37,848 nucleotides of DNA from an uncultured Desulfobulbaceae bacterium (GTDB lineage: Bacteria > Desulfobacterota > Desulfobulbia > Desulfobulbales > BM004): contig CAMYKS010000026.1 of NCBI GenBank assembly GCA_947259115.1, positions 1-37,848 on the forward strand. The letters are read 5' to 3'. This document shows positions 24,967 to 33,108 of this stretch, one piece after another; within the stretch, counting starts at the first letter, position 1, and every line of letters starts with the position of its first letter. The notes below the pieces were generated by a model that saw nothing but the letters and a program-made list of their open reading frames with translations, did no database searches and was not told where the DNA came from. A program made the translations under genes and the position numbers.

Positions 24967-25419
24967 ATGACTAAAATCTTTTCAAAAAATATATGCAGCC
25001 GAGTGATCTGTTTATTTTTGACAGCGGTCTTTTTGTCTTCGTTCCCAACAGGTGAGGCAGCTTTAGCTTTATGTCTGGATGGGGACAAAAATCATATAGT
25101 TGATCAAAACTTCTATCTAGCCGACTGCCATTCTTCTGTTGACGCTGACCTGCTTCTCTCTAACGAACACTGTTCTGCTCTTGCAGAAAAAGAGAACAAT
25201 AACTGTGTTGATGTTTCCTTAACAAATGCTAATATATTAAATCTACCTTCAAAAGTAATACTGCCTGGCTTTGCCAGGACCATTCTTTCTTATACTCTGC
25301 CAAGCAGACTAATAGGCTTTCAACGACGAGTAGCGGGAAACAACTCCTCCGCATTTTCTCAGCACCTGTTCAACATTGCGCATACTAATTCACACCGAAC
25401 AGAGGTGCTCCTGATCTGA
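24967..25419 (+). CDS. Small exported four-cysteine protein of unknown function
   Basis: A 150-residue protein with an N-terminal signal peptide (hydrophobic core about 13-25). The mature part carries Cys36, Cys54, Cys69 and Cys80 in an arrangement ALCLDGDKNHIV ... DCH ... EHC ... NCVDVSL, and ends in HRTEVLLI. Four cysteines could form two disulfides or bind metal. It is followed by genes for DsbB, a DsbA-like protein and a TlpA-like protein, so it could be their substrate. I recall similar proteins in anaerobes near metal-efflux genes but cannot confirm this. The ribosome-binding site is weak. Confidence 0.65.
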   Translation: MTKIFSKNICSRVICLFLTAVFLSSFPTGEAALALCLDGDKNHIVDQNFYLADCHSSVDADLLLSNEHCSALAEKENNNCVDVSLTNANILNLPSKVILPGFARTILSYTLPSRLIGFQRRVAGNNSSAFSQHLFNIAHTNSHRTEVLLI

Positions 25420-25547
25420 TAACTCTGCTTTTTCTTTTTTGTACCTTAATCCACACTTTTTATATAGATATCAAATTAGCTTGCCAGCCTGTTTTGATAT
25501 GGAGGAATTAAGAGAATCCCTGCTCCCAATTTTGGAGAATAACAAAT

Positions 25548-25982
25548 ATGGATCATTTGAATCAAAAGCCCTCAAACTGGACTGTGCTTTTTCTATGTTG
25601 GCTCGTAGTCAGTATATCAGTCATGGGAAGTTTGTTTTTCAGCCATGTAATGGAGTTTGCTCCCTGTGTACTTTGCTGGTATCAAAGAATATTCTTGTTC
25701 CCTTTGGTCATAATTTTAGCAGTGGGGTTATTTCCTTTTGATAAAAATGTTGTTAGATATGCTCTGCCTTTAGCAATAGTGGGTTGGTTGACGGCTGCAT
25801 ATCACAACCTTCTCTATGCCGGAATTATACCGGAGAGCATACAGCCATGCAGCCAGGGAGCCTCATGTACTGAGGAATACATTGATCTGTTTGGTTTTCT
25901 GTCAATACCAATGCTTTCTTTACTTTCTTTTTCAACAATAATTGCCCTTTTAATTATCTTAAACAGGAGAATATCCAAATGA
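25548..25982 (+). CDS. dsbB: Disulfide-bond formation protein DsbB/BdbC
   Basis: Four-helix inner-membrane protein that reoxidises DsbA with quinone. The 144-residue product has the quinone-side pair Cys40-x2-Cys43 in APCVLCWYQR and the periplasmic pair Cys101/Cys107 in PCSQGASC. The short form and loop spacing are closer to BdbC-type proteins. GGAG lies 10 nt before the ATG. Its stop overlaps the start of the DsbA-like gene by 4 nt (ATGA), showing tight coupling with its likely partner. Confidence 0.9.
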   Translation: MDHLNQKPSNWTVLFLCWLVVSISVMGSLFFSHVMEFAPCVLCWYQRIFLFPLVIILAVGLFPFDKNVVRYALPLAIVGWLTAAYHNLLYAGIIPESIQPCSQGASCTEEYIDLFGFLSIPMLSLLSFSTIIALLIILNRRISK

Positions 25983-26635
25983 AAACTCATATAATATTCG
26001 GACTCACAGCCCTTATACTGATTATTGCTTTCGTGTTCGGCAGTTCGTACTACAAAGGAAAACAGGCTAAAAAAATTGGCTTTATGGCCCAGGAAAATTC
26101 TTCACTTTTTGTCAGAGACCATTCGCAGACACTCGGTAGTGATGACGCAAAAGTTTACTTAGTTGAGTTTATGGATCCTGCCTGTGAAACCTGTGCAGCT
26201 TTTTCCCCGTTCGTTAAACAAATGATTGTTGACAATCCCGGCAAAATTAAACTTGTTCTTCGATACGCTCCCTTCCATGACGGCGCTGATTATTTTGTTA
26301 AGATTCTTGAGGCCGCCAAAAAACAAGGGAAATATTGGGAGACTTTGAATATTATGTACAAATCACAAAAATACTGGGCCAGTCACAGTAACCCGCAACC
26401 GCAAAGAATATGGCAATTTCTTCCTCAGGCAGGGGTCAATGTAGAGCAATTGAGAAAAGATATGAATGACCCGGCAATTGTAAAACTCATAGACCAGGAC
26501 GTTGCTGATGCCAAAACGCTTAATGTACGAAAAACACCTGGATTCTTTGTTAATGGGAAACCCCTTCAAACTTTTGGTTCAAAGCAATTACTGCAATTAG
26601 TTCAATCTGAACTCAGGGCAAATTATCCGAATTAA
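25979..26635 (+). CDS. Membrane-anchored DsbA-like thiol oxidoreductase
   Basis: Thioredoxin-fold protein (218 residues) of the DsbA/BdbD group, anchored by an N-terminal hydrophobic helix (about 5-22), with the catalytic domain in the periplasm. The active site is Cys69-Glu-Thr-Cys72 in MDPACETCAAF, and the cis-proline is Pro187 in RKTPGFFVNG. It probably introduces disulfides in exported proteins and is reoxidised by the DsbB encoded just upstream with a 4-nt overlap. The helical insertion is present (about 90-175). The CETC dipeptide is unusual compared with CPHC of DsbA and may alter redox potential. Confidence 0.88.
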   Translation: MKTHIIFGLTALILIIAFVFGSSYYKGKQAKKIGFMAQENSSLFVRDHSQTLGSDDAKVYLVEFMDPACETCAAFSPFVKQMIVDNPGKIKLVLRYAPFHDGADYFVKILEAAKKQGKYWETLNIMYKSQKYWASHSNPQPQRIWQFLPQAGVNVEQLRKDMNDPAIVKLIDQDVADAKTLNVRKTPGFFVNGKPLQTFGSKQLLQLVQSELRANYPN

Positions 26636-26680
26636 TTGACAAGGCCCGCATAGGCCGTTTACAGGAGAGTAGAGGTCATT

Positions 26681-27184
26681 ATGAAAAAAACAACGTTCTT
26701 AATATTGGCGGGTTGTCTCGCTTTGTTCATTGTCGCCTGTGGCGAGTCGCCAGTTGCCACTATCGGCAAATCAGCCCCGGACTTTGACACAGTCGACATG
26801 AAAGAAAATGTCTGGTCCCTTTCCAAGCTGAAGGGAAAAGTTGTATTTGTTAATTTTTGGGCAACCTGGTGTGCTCCATGCCGTGAGGAGATGCCCTCCA
26901 TGCAAAGGCTTTATACAAAGATGCCAAAAGATAAATTTGAAATGATCGCATTATTCAACAATGATAAGCCCGCACTTGTGGAAGGCTTTGTTGCAAAATT
27001 GGGCATCACCATACCGATCCTCAGTGACGAATATAATTTCATAGGTGCCAAATACGGACTCACCGGACTGCCTGAGACCTTTATAGTTGATAAGCAGGGT
27101 GTCATCCGAGAAAAATTTATCGGCCCTGCTGAATGGGATTCCCCTGAGGTTCTTGATATGCTGATGAAATACATTAACGAGTGA
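26681..27184 (+). CDS. TlpA/ResA-like thioredoxin lipoprotein
   Basis: A 167-residue lipoprotein: signal peptide with lipobox IVAC and lipidated Cys20, followed by Gly, so no inner-membrane retention Asp. The AhpC/TSA-like thioredoxin domain has the active site Cys64-Ala-Pro-Cys67 in FWATWCAPC and the cis-proline Pro131 in LPETF. Such proteins usually act as periplasmic thiol reductants for cytochrome c maturation or disulfide repair. It follows the DsbA-like gene by 45 nt with its own AGAGG site and completes the redox cassette. No cytochrome assembly gene or DsbD is in view. Confidence 0.88.
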   Translation: MKKTTFLILAGCLALFIVACGESPVATIGKSAPDFDTVDMKENVWSLSKLKGKVVFVNFWATWCAPCREEMPSMQRLYTKMPKDKFEMIALFNNDKPALVEGFVAKLGITIPILSDEYNFIGAKYGLTGLPETFIVDKQGVIREKFIGPAEWDSPEVLDMLMKYINE

Positions 27185-27807
27185 TGGGAGAGAGCTTTGG
27201 TATGGACAAAATTACTGGAAAATTGAAGTAATATGAATAACAGAGTCAACATATCTCCACTATCAAGGGTTTAAAGTTCAACAGATTCCTAATACATTCA
27301 TACTGGTTACCTTAAACGACTCGTTGTCTGTTGAAACTCAACCTTCAAGCAGACACTACAACTCAGTGTTGCCAGAAAATTTGAGTATCTTGAATATTAT
27401 CTTCAGTGTTTGGGAGTTGTTCTGAAGGTAAAAAAAGTAATCGTTTTTTCAGCCTCGTTAAAGGTTGGGCGGCCATACAAAAACACCCCGAATCCTGACA
27501 TACAGATAACCTAAATCTTTAAGCTGCGATCGAAGCCGCCAAGCCCATGGATAGCGAACCATGGCTGGAGAAATTGTTTGTCGGCACCGGATTGAAGAAC
27601 CACTCTCTTCGAGGATTGGCGCCGGGCATGACAAAGGATGAGGCCGCCAACCGGTTGCAGCGTATCTGGCGGTTCGAAAACTCTCCGACGGCATTTCTCG
27701 CAGGCATGTCGTGGCAGAACCTTCGTCAGGATGGATCACGTTGCTTGGCCAGAAATGCCCCATGATGCCCGGTTCCTATCGCACTCCCGGCTTGTGATGC
27801 CGCTGCA
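27185..27807. other. Gene-poor tract with a GC-richer, coding-like patch
   Basis: About 620 nt without a recognised gene. The first 270 nt are AT-rich. From about 27460 to 27765 the base composition rises in GC and both strands hold open frames: plus 27547-27765 (72 codons, from ATG-GAT-AGC; contains GLAPGMTKDEAANRLQRIWR) and minus 27458-27763. Neither matches a family I know and neither has a good ribosome-binding site. This could be a remnant of a transferred gene. Confidence 0.4.
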
Positions 27808-27842
27808 AGAAAAATGACGCAACATCGTTGCGTCATTTTTCT
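27808..27842. terminator. Strong bidirectional intrinsic terminator
   Basis: A perfect 16-bp inverted repeat (AGAAAAATGACGCAAC, loop ATC, then its complement) ends in T-runs on both strands. The stem core GACGCAAC/GTTGCGTC is flanked by A5 and T5. It lies 42 nt beyond the stop of the minus-strand Gly-rich protein gene and can also stop plus-strand transcription. Confidence 0.88.
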
Positions 27843-27883
27843 GATCGTTCATAAAATATGTGTTTTATACTAATTAACCGTAA

Positions 27884-28540
27884 TTAATATCCGGCCGGTG
27901 CCGAGGTCACGATATAGACCACCTCGCCACCCGAAGAGCCACGCGAATACCAGGTCGAGTTGCAGTGATAGTAAGTTGTACCGCCAACAAGCACGGTGGT
28001 ATTGCACGGTAAATAAGTTACGTAGTTGGAACTTGCCGCCGCCCCAACCGCCACGCCGGCCACAAAGGCTGCGCCGCCATAATAATGATCATTGTAATAA
28101 TGATGATTGTGGTCATCCCACTCGTCATCAATGAAGTCCTGGCGGTCCTCACGTGCGTCATTCATATGGTCCTGGCGGTCTTCGCGTGCATCATCACGAT
28201 GCTGCTGCCAATCTTCACGATCTCTGTCACGATCGCCACGATCCCTGTCACGGTCTCCAGGCTGTTGCCTTGGGGTTTCCTGCCGTGATGCTTGACGTGT
28301 TGGTTGCTGGCGGGTAGATGCCTGACGTGTAGGCTGCCGTGATGCCTGGCGCGACGAGAAGCCGCCGCCTGCTGCCGGGCTGCTGCGCGAGAAACCGCCG
28401 CCACCTCTGCCACCGCCCCCACCACGACCGCCGCCACCACCTCTGCCGCCGCGGGCTTCAACCATGCTGGCCAAAAAGGTTGTCATGCAGAAAACAACTA
28501 TGACTGTTATCACGAAAATATAAGGATATCTGCTTTTCAT
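27884..28540 (-). CDS. Exported Gly/Arg/Asp-rich low-complexity protein
   Basis: A 218-residue exported protein of striking composition. After a signal peptide (about 1-29, ending VEA) come a Gly/Arg tract (30-50), a Gln/Arg/Thr/Ser tract (about 64-94), an Asp/Arg-rich tract with the repeat DAREDRQD at 117-124 and 128-135, then a His/Tyr-rich stretch. An alanine/glycine hydrophobic segment (about 155-170) precedes a C-terminal domain with Cys179 and Cys193 and Tyr-rich strands (TTYYHCNSTWY, GEVVYIVTSAP). The C-terminus recalls DUF6515-type envelope proteins. It overlaps the DUF2092 gene upstream by 4 nt. Function unknown. Confidence 0.8.
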   Translation of the reverse strand: MKSRYPYIFVITVIVVFCMTTFLASMVEARGGRGGGGGRGGGGGRGGGGFSRSSPAAGGGFSSRQASRQPTRQASTRQQPTRQASRQETPRQQPGDRDRDRGDRDRDREDWQQHRDDAREDRQDHMNDAREDRQDFIDDEWDDHNHHYYNDHYYGGAAFVAGVAVGAAASSNYVTYLPCNTTVLVGGTTYYHCNSTWYSRGSSGGEVVYIVTSAPAGY

Positions 28541-29328
28541 TTTGCACCTCCTTCCTGGACGGGAATGGACGATTCTGGACGGTTGCGGACAAGCAGCGGC
28601 ACCTGTTCGGCATCTTCAGGCGGGCTAAAGGTGAATGGCCCATTGACACCCCTGTCGGAAAAACTCCAGTCCGAAAAATCGGCCCGGAACTGTGGGTCGC
28701 CCATGAAGTTTTTGTATGTAATGACGATCCTTATGGGCAGAGGCTTTCCACCCTGGGAAATCCATATCTGAAAATCAACATTCCTGGTGCGGACGGCCAG
28801 GTGGTCTGTCACCACATCGGTCAGCATGTTGCGTTCTACATAATCAATTTCTTCAACAATCTGCTCCAGTTCTGCAGGGATAGTAGAGCGGAACAGCCTG
28901 CCCAGGGGCAACGGAATTTTCAGGACACTGATAAGATGCTTGACAGCATCATCGACAGTGCCGACCTTTTCGGTGCTGGCAAAGACGTTTTCAGTTAAAT
29001 TATGGACGATGATCTGTTTGCCGTCGAAAACCAGTAGGCGCTGGTCGCCGTCGCTTTCATGCACATCGACCCGCATCTTATCGGGCCGCTTAACCTGGAT
29101 GTTGCGCAATGCTCCGAACTCGACCATCTGCCCGTTTTCCTGGGGCGCGTCATAGCTGCTGCGCACCGTAACGCTGAACTGTTCCGCCCCGGCCAGGATC
29201 CCGGCCATGTTCTGCAGAATGTCCATGGCCTGTTGGTCATCTGTTTCAGCACACTTGGCCGGCTGGGCTGTCGACCAGAGAAATGCACTGAGGATTCCCA
29301 GGACAAATAAAAAAGTTGCTTTTTTCAT
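28537..29328 (-). CDS. DUF2092 periplasmic protein
   Basis: A 263-residue exported protein with a signal peptide ending near KCA-ET. The mature part fits the DUF2092 family, which has a LolA/LolB-like beta-sheet fold: the start (ETDDQQAMDILQNMAGILAGAEQFSV, split here only in description) is followed by a VKRPDKMRVDV segment and a PLGRLF...FMGDPQFRADFSDWSF segment. Members are periplasmic and uncharacterised; carriage of a hydrophobic ligand is an inference from the fold. A strong AGGAGG site precedes the ATG. Its 3' end overlaps the Gly-rich gene by 4 nt, so they form a two-gene operon. Confidence 0.82.
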   Translation of the reverse strand: MKKATFLFVLGILSAFLWSTAQPAKCAETDDQQAMDILQNMAGILAGAEQFSVTVRSSYDAPQENGQMVEFGALRNIQVKRPDKMRVDVHESDGDQRLLVFDGKQIIVHNLTENVFASTEKVGTVDDAVKHLISVLKIPLPLGRLFRSTIPAELEQIVEEIDYVERNMLTDVVTDHLAVRTRNVDFQIWISQGGKPLPIRIVITYKNFMGDPQFRADFSDWSFSDRGVNGPFTFSPPEDAEQVPLLVRNRPESSIPVQEGGAK

Positions 29329-29845
29329 GTTCCCTCCTGTTTTTTATGTGATCAATACTGCAAACACGGTTTGCTGTTTTTACTCTTCATGAAACACAAA
29401 AGCCTCCTAAGGTCTGTAACTACCAGAGAAGACGTTAAATATGAAAATATTAACAAAGAATACCTCTTTGGAATCATTCCTTGAAATGGTTTGCAGGTTT
29501 TAAATAAGTATTAATAATTGTTATTAAAAATGCATCAAAAAGTCAACATATTAACCTGATATTAAACTTTGCCATGAAGGATGAGATAAGGATGTAATTG
29601 TTGGTGCTTATAAGCAAAGGAGAACGACTTAATAATGCAGTTAATGATGTCGAGTAACAATACATGAAGAAATGGTTATGATTTAAAAAAAGTTGGAATC
29701 ATAAAGTCGATATAGCTTGCCATTTGGCGTCTAATCTGATCCGTTCAGACTTCCACTTTCTACTGGCAATAATAGCCCTGATCTAGTTGCCCTCAATCAC
29801 CCATGGATAGCAGCTGTTGTTGGCCATGAGCCATGCAGCGGCAAG
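29329..29845. other. Intergenic region upstream of the DUF2092 operon
   Basis: This 517-nt, strongly AT-rich spacer lies between the MscS-like gene (end at 29846) and the DUF2092 gene. It must contain the promoter of the two-gene operon. I found no gene, clear terminator or convincing repeat. Confidence 0.5.
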
Positions 29846-32290
29846 CTAAGCTTTGGTATCAGCCAGGCTCAAACTGGCTGATTCATCAATACTTCGCAGG
29901 TGCAGATCCCTTTGCGGAAAGGCGATCTCGATGCCCGCTTCCCGGAACTGCCGGTCAATTTCCTGGTGCAGACTACTGGAGACAATCAGCCTGTCATCTG
30001 CGTCCAGGACCCAGACGCGCAGTTCAAAGTCCAGTGAACTGTCCCCAAAATTCAAAAACAGCACCTGGGCCGGTCGCATTTTAACCACCCCGGGATTTTC
30101 CTTGGCGCAGGCCAGGAGCGTTTCGATTACCAGGGTCACGTCAGAACCATAGGCAACCCCCACCCGGATAATGAGTCGTGCCTGACGGTTGCTAAGGGTC
30201 CAGTTGGTTACCTGATTGGTGACCAGGTCAGCGTTTGGAATGATCACATCTGCCTGGTCATAGGTCTGAACAGTTGTCGCCCGCAGGCCGATCCTTTTAA
30301 TTGTCGCCCAGTTGCCACCAAGTTCTATTATGTCACCAACCCTGACAGGCCGTTCAAAGAGCAGGATAAGGCCGCTGACAAAATTATTGACAATCGCCTG
30401 CAGACCAAAACCGATACCGACACCAAGGGCACTCAGCATAATGGTGATTTTCGTCACTTCAAAGCCGAGTGCTGAAAGCGCCACTAAAAAACCGATGACT
30501 ACGATGGCATAGTGAAATAATTTACCGATTGAATGCCGCGCTCCTTTTTCAATTTTGCTCCTAAAGAGAACTTTATTCATAATCAATTTCTGGAGGATCC
30601 AGGAGAGGAGAAAGGATACATACAGAATGGCTGCAGCAGTAAGCAGCAAACCAACACTGATCCGCAGGGCCCCCAGACTGAACCCAATTGCCAGCAAACC
30701 AGTTGAAGCGTCTGCCAGGGTATCGTAGACTCCCCAGTACATCAGCAGAGCCGGCAGCAAAACCAGCCCGCAGATAAGAACATCAATGAGCCGGGTAACT
30801 TGGCGGATAATGGCATCAATATCATCATCCCTGCCAAAAACTGCTGAACGCTGCAAAATAGGGGACCGAAACAACCATTCCAATCCTCCGTGAATAATGT
30901 ACAGGAACAACATGAAGACAAGTGTAGTGGCGATCGAATCAATCATCGATACAAACAGAAATGAGGAAAATAGCATTTTTCCAAAAAGTTCGGCAATCAT
31001 GATAAAGGCAAAAACGAGAGAACCCAGACGAAGTAACAGTGGATAAAGCCACGGTTCTTTATGGCGAAGGCTCTTTTTTGCCTGCCGTAAACAGAAAAGC
31101 AGAGCGGCCAGGGCTGTGAAAAACACATAGAGACGAAATAGTGGAATCGGAAAGCTGAGTGTCTCCATTAGGGTGTTGGCGATCAACACAATAAATAACC
31201 AATAAACAGTCTGCCTTTTCCATGATACTTCAAACATGGCGCCAATAAGCCTGGTGAAGGAAATGGCGGCAACAGTCATATTGGCCAGATTCCATATGGC
31301 CGGTGCGAATCCATATTCATACATCCACACGGTCATCATGTATCCGATAAATAAACCTGCGGCAACCGGCCGCCTGGCAGCAAATTGCCAGCGTTCTGAT
31401 TCGTTTAACATCTGCCTGTTTCGTAAGATCGCGATGATTACAAAGAAAAGAACAAAAACCTGCAGGAGAATGACCCATCCCTGTTGATCTACAAACCGGC
31501 TGTCAGGCCAGACGATTTCAGCCGGACTTTGCAGTACCGCCTGCCACAACCTGCTGCTTCGCAGTTGAGAAAAATATTGGAAAGAAAACATTGGCGGAGA
31601 TTCACTAAACAGGGTGCTCCGCCGCTCATCCTGAATAAGGTCATTTGTTTCATTTGTAAGATCGCCTATTTGCGCCTTGATGTCGCCGGCTTTTTCCTCT
31701 GCTGTCAACAGCCCTTTCAAATGAGAAAGGACGAGATCAAGGGCAGTGTCGATTGTGTTGTTTGCCTTTACAAAAGTTGATTTGAGCTGATCGAATGTTC
31801 CCTCTTGGCGCAGGGAGGACTCCCACTCGCTCCAAAGTTTCTTCTCGGCCAACCACTCCTTTCTCATGGCTTCAAACTTGCCTACCGACAGGCTTAAGGG
31901 CTTTCTTATTTCATCAAATTCTTTATCAGTATTCTTGATTGACTCTTTCAGTGCAACAAGCTTGTTATATTTATACTGGGTCGATTCCCGTAGCCCTTGC
32001 AGTTGATCGGCAGCACTCTGCAGGTTCGCCTCGGTGGCAGCATAGTTTGCTTCAATAGCAGAAACATCCAGTTCAGTCCCAAGCCTTTTTTTAAGGTTAG
32101 ACAACCGGACGGAAAGTTCACTTGCAAACGGGATAATATCGTTCAGGCCGGGCGTAGAAGGGGATGTTTTTTCTGCAACAGCAGGGGTCTGATCGCCCTG
32201 GGATTGCCCGTATGCCGCCAAATGACCTGACACCAGCAATAAGGCTATTGATAGAAATAAAACAAAAAATTTCTTGCTTGAAAACCTCAT
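29846..32290 (-). CDS. MscS-family mechanosensitive channel, large form
   Basis: An 814-residue inner-membrane channel likely opening under membrane tension to release solutes. It has a cleavable signal peptide (1-28), a periplasmic coiled-coil region (about 55-240), about ten hydrophobic segments (260-590), and the C-terminal MscS pore helix and beta domain. The pore-helix motif SALGVGIGFGLQAIVNN is followed by LFERPVRVGDIIEL and the family's IPNADLVTNQVTNW loop. Length is between MscS and MscK. It is 179 nt downstream of pqiC on the same strand and may be part of that envelope cluster or separately transcribed. Confidence 0.9.
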   Translation of the reverse strand: MRFSSKKFFVLFLSIALLLVSGHLAAYGQSQGDQTPAVAEKTSPSTPGLNDIIPFASELSVRLSNLKKRLGTELDVSAIEANYAATEANLQSAADQLQGLRESTQYKYNKLVALKESIKNTDKEFDEIRKPLSLSVGKFEAMRKEWLAEKKLWSEWESSLRQEGTFDQLKSTFVKANNTIDTALDLVLSHLKGLLTAEEKAGDIKAQIGDLTNETNDLIQDERRSTLFSESPPMFSFQYFSQLRSSRLWQAVLQSPAEIVWPDSRFVDQQGWVILLQVFVLFFVIIAILRNRQMLNESERWQFAARRPVAAGLFIGYMMTVWMYEYGFAPAIWNLANMTVAAISFTRLIGAMFEVSWKRQTVYWLFIVLIANTLMETLSFPIPLFRLYVFFTALAALLFCLRQAKKSLRHKEPWLYPLLLRLGSLVFAFIMIAELFGKMLFSSFLFVSMIDSIATTLVFMLFLYIIHGGLEWLFRSPILQRSAVFGRDDDIDAIIRQVTRLIDVLICGLVLLPALLMYWGVYDTLADASTGLLAIGFSLGALRISVGLLLTAAAILYVSFLLSWILQKLIMNKVLFRSKIEKGARHSIGKLFHYAIVVIGFLVALSALGFEVTKITIMLSALGVGIGFGLQAIVNNFVSGLILLFERPVRVGDIIELGGNWATIKRIGLRATTVQTYDQADVIIPNADLVTNQVTNWTLSNRQARLIIRVGVAYGSDVTLVIETLLACAKENPGVVKMRPAQVLFLNFGDSSLDFELRVWVLDADDRLIVSSSLHQEIDRQFREAGIEIAFPQRDLHLRSIDESASLSLADTKA

Positions 32291-32469
32291 GATATCAACT
32301 CATAAGCCGTGAAATAAACTATTCCAAAAGCTGAAGGTGTTGGGTCGAACAAACAGATAGTCTCGTTTGTACAGAAAAAGTCTGGAATAGAACGGCTGGC
32401 CATTTTCCTTTTCATTGCCATTATCGGATGTCCTTGGTTCCATTTTTAAAAGTGCATGGTAATGAGAGT

Positions 32470-33108
32470 TTACTTTTCATTTGAAAGTTTTGCAGTAAGT
32501 TGTTTTATCTCCCGGGCAATTTCCTGGCTAAGGGTTGCAACAAGCTTGTTTTGGGCGCTGACAAGGTCTTCATATCCTGTCCCTGCCGTCGGTTGCTGTA
32601 GATTGCTTTTCTTGACCAGCAAAGCTTTTTTGCCGCTTGAATCTGTTATGGTCCAACGGGCGTTAAGAGAGGCATTGCCGCCTATTATGCCATCGAATTG
32701 CCCTATATCCAAAATAACACGAAAGGTCGGTTTGAAGTATTGCTGCCATGGAAAAACGGCGATATTGTCAGTGCCCAGCAAAATACTGAGATTTTCAGCA
32801 AGAGTTTTGGAAAAATTCTTTTGCAGCGGACTGCCCCAATGGTGAAACTGCGCAACATGAAATTTATTGGTGCTGGCCCGGGTGACGATTTGAGGCCTTT
32901 CAAGTTCGGCTGGAAAGAGGACTGGGCCGACACCGACAGCCAACTCGGAGCCTGTGGCATGGCCCGGCAATTCGTTTTCAGCAATATCCATCGGGCTTAA
33001 GGAATAGAACTCCACTGATGGAGATTTAGCGGTACAGCCCACAGCAATTATGCCAAGGGTTACAAAGCATACCAGGGTTAAAATTTTTACCGTGTTTGAA
33101 TGTCTCAT
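32470..33108 (-). CDS. pqiC: PqiC-like outer-membrane lipoprotein
   Basis: A 212-residue lipoprotein of the ABC-type transport auxiliary/PqiC family (PF03886, formerly DUF330), with lipobox AVGC and lipidated Cys25. The mature part shows the family's SVEFYSLSP beginning, LAVGVGPVLFPAELERPQIV, and the alternating strands of the C-terminal half. In E. coli PqiC forms the outer-membrane end of the PqiB needle that shuttles lipids between membranes. The start overlaps the pqiB stop by 4 nt, supporting a common operon. Confidence 0.88.
   Translation of the reverse strand: MRHSNTVKILTLVCFVTLGIIAVGCTAKSPSVEFYSLSPMDIAENELPGHATGSELAVGVGPVLFPAELERPQIVTRASTNKFHVAQFHHWGSPLQKNFSKTLAENLSILLGTDNIAVFPWQQYFKPTFRVILDIGQFDGIIGGNASLNARWTITDSSGKKALLVKKSNLQQPTAGTGYEDLVSAQNKLVATLSQEIAREIKQLTAKLSNEK

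Noticed and set aside
27458..27763. 101-codon minus-strand frame as a gene
   Set aside because: Composition is rich in Pro, Arg, Ser and Cys as in an antisense shadow, with no ribosome-binding site or known motif.
29846..32290. Full-length MscK (KefA)
   Set aside because: At 814 residues it is clearly shorter than MscK, so only the MscS family can be claimed.
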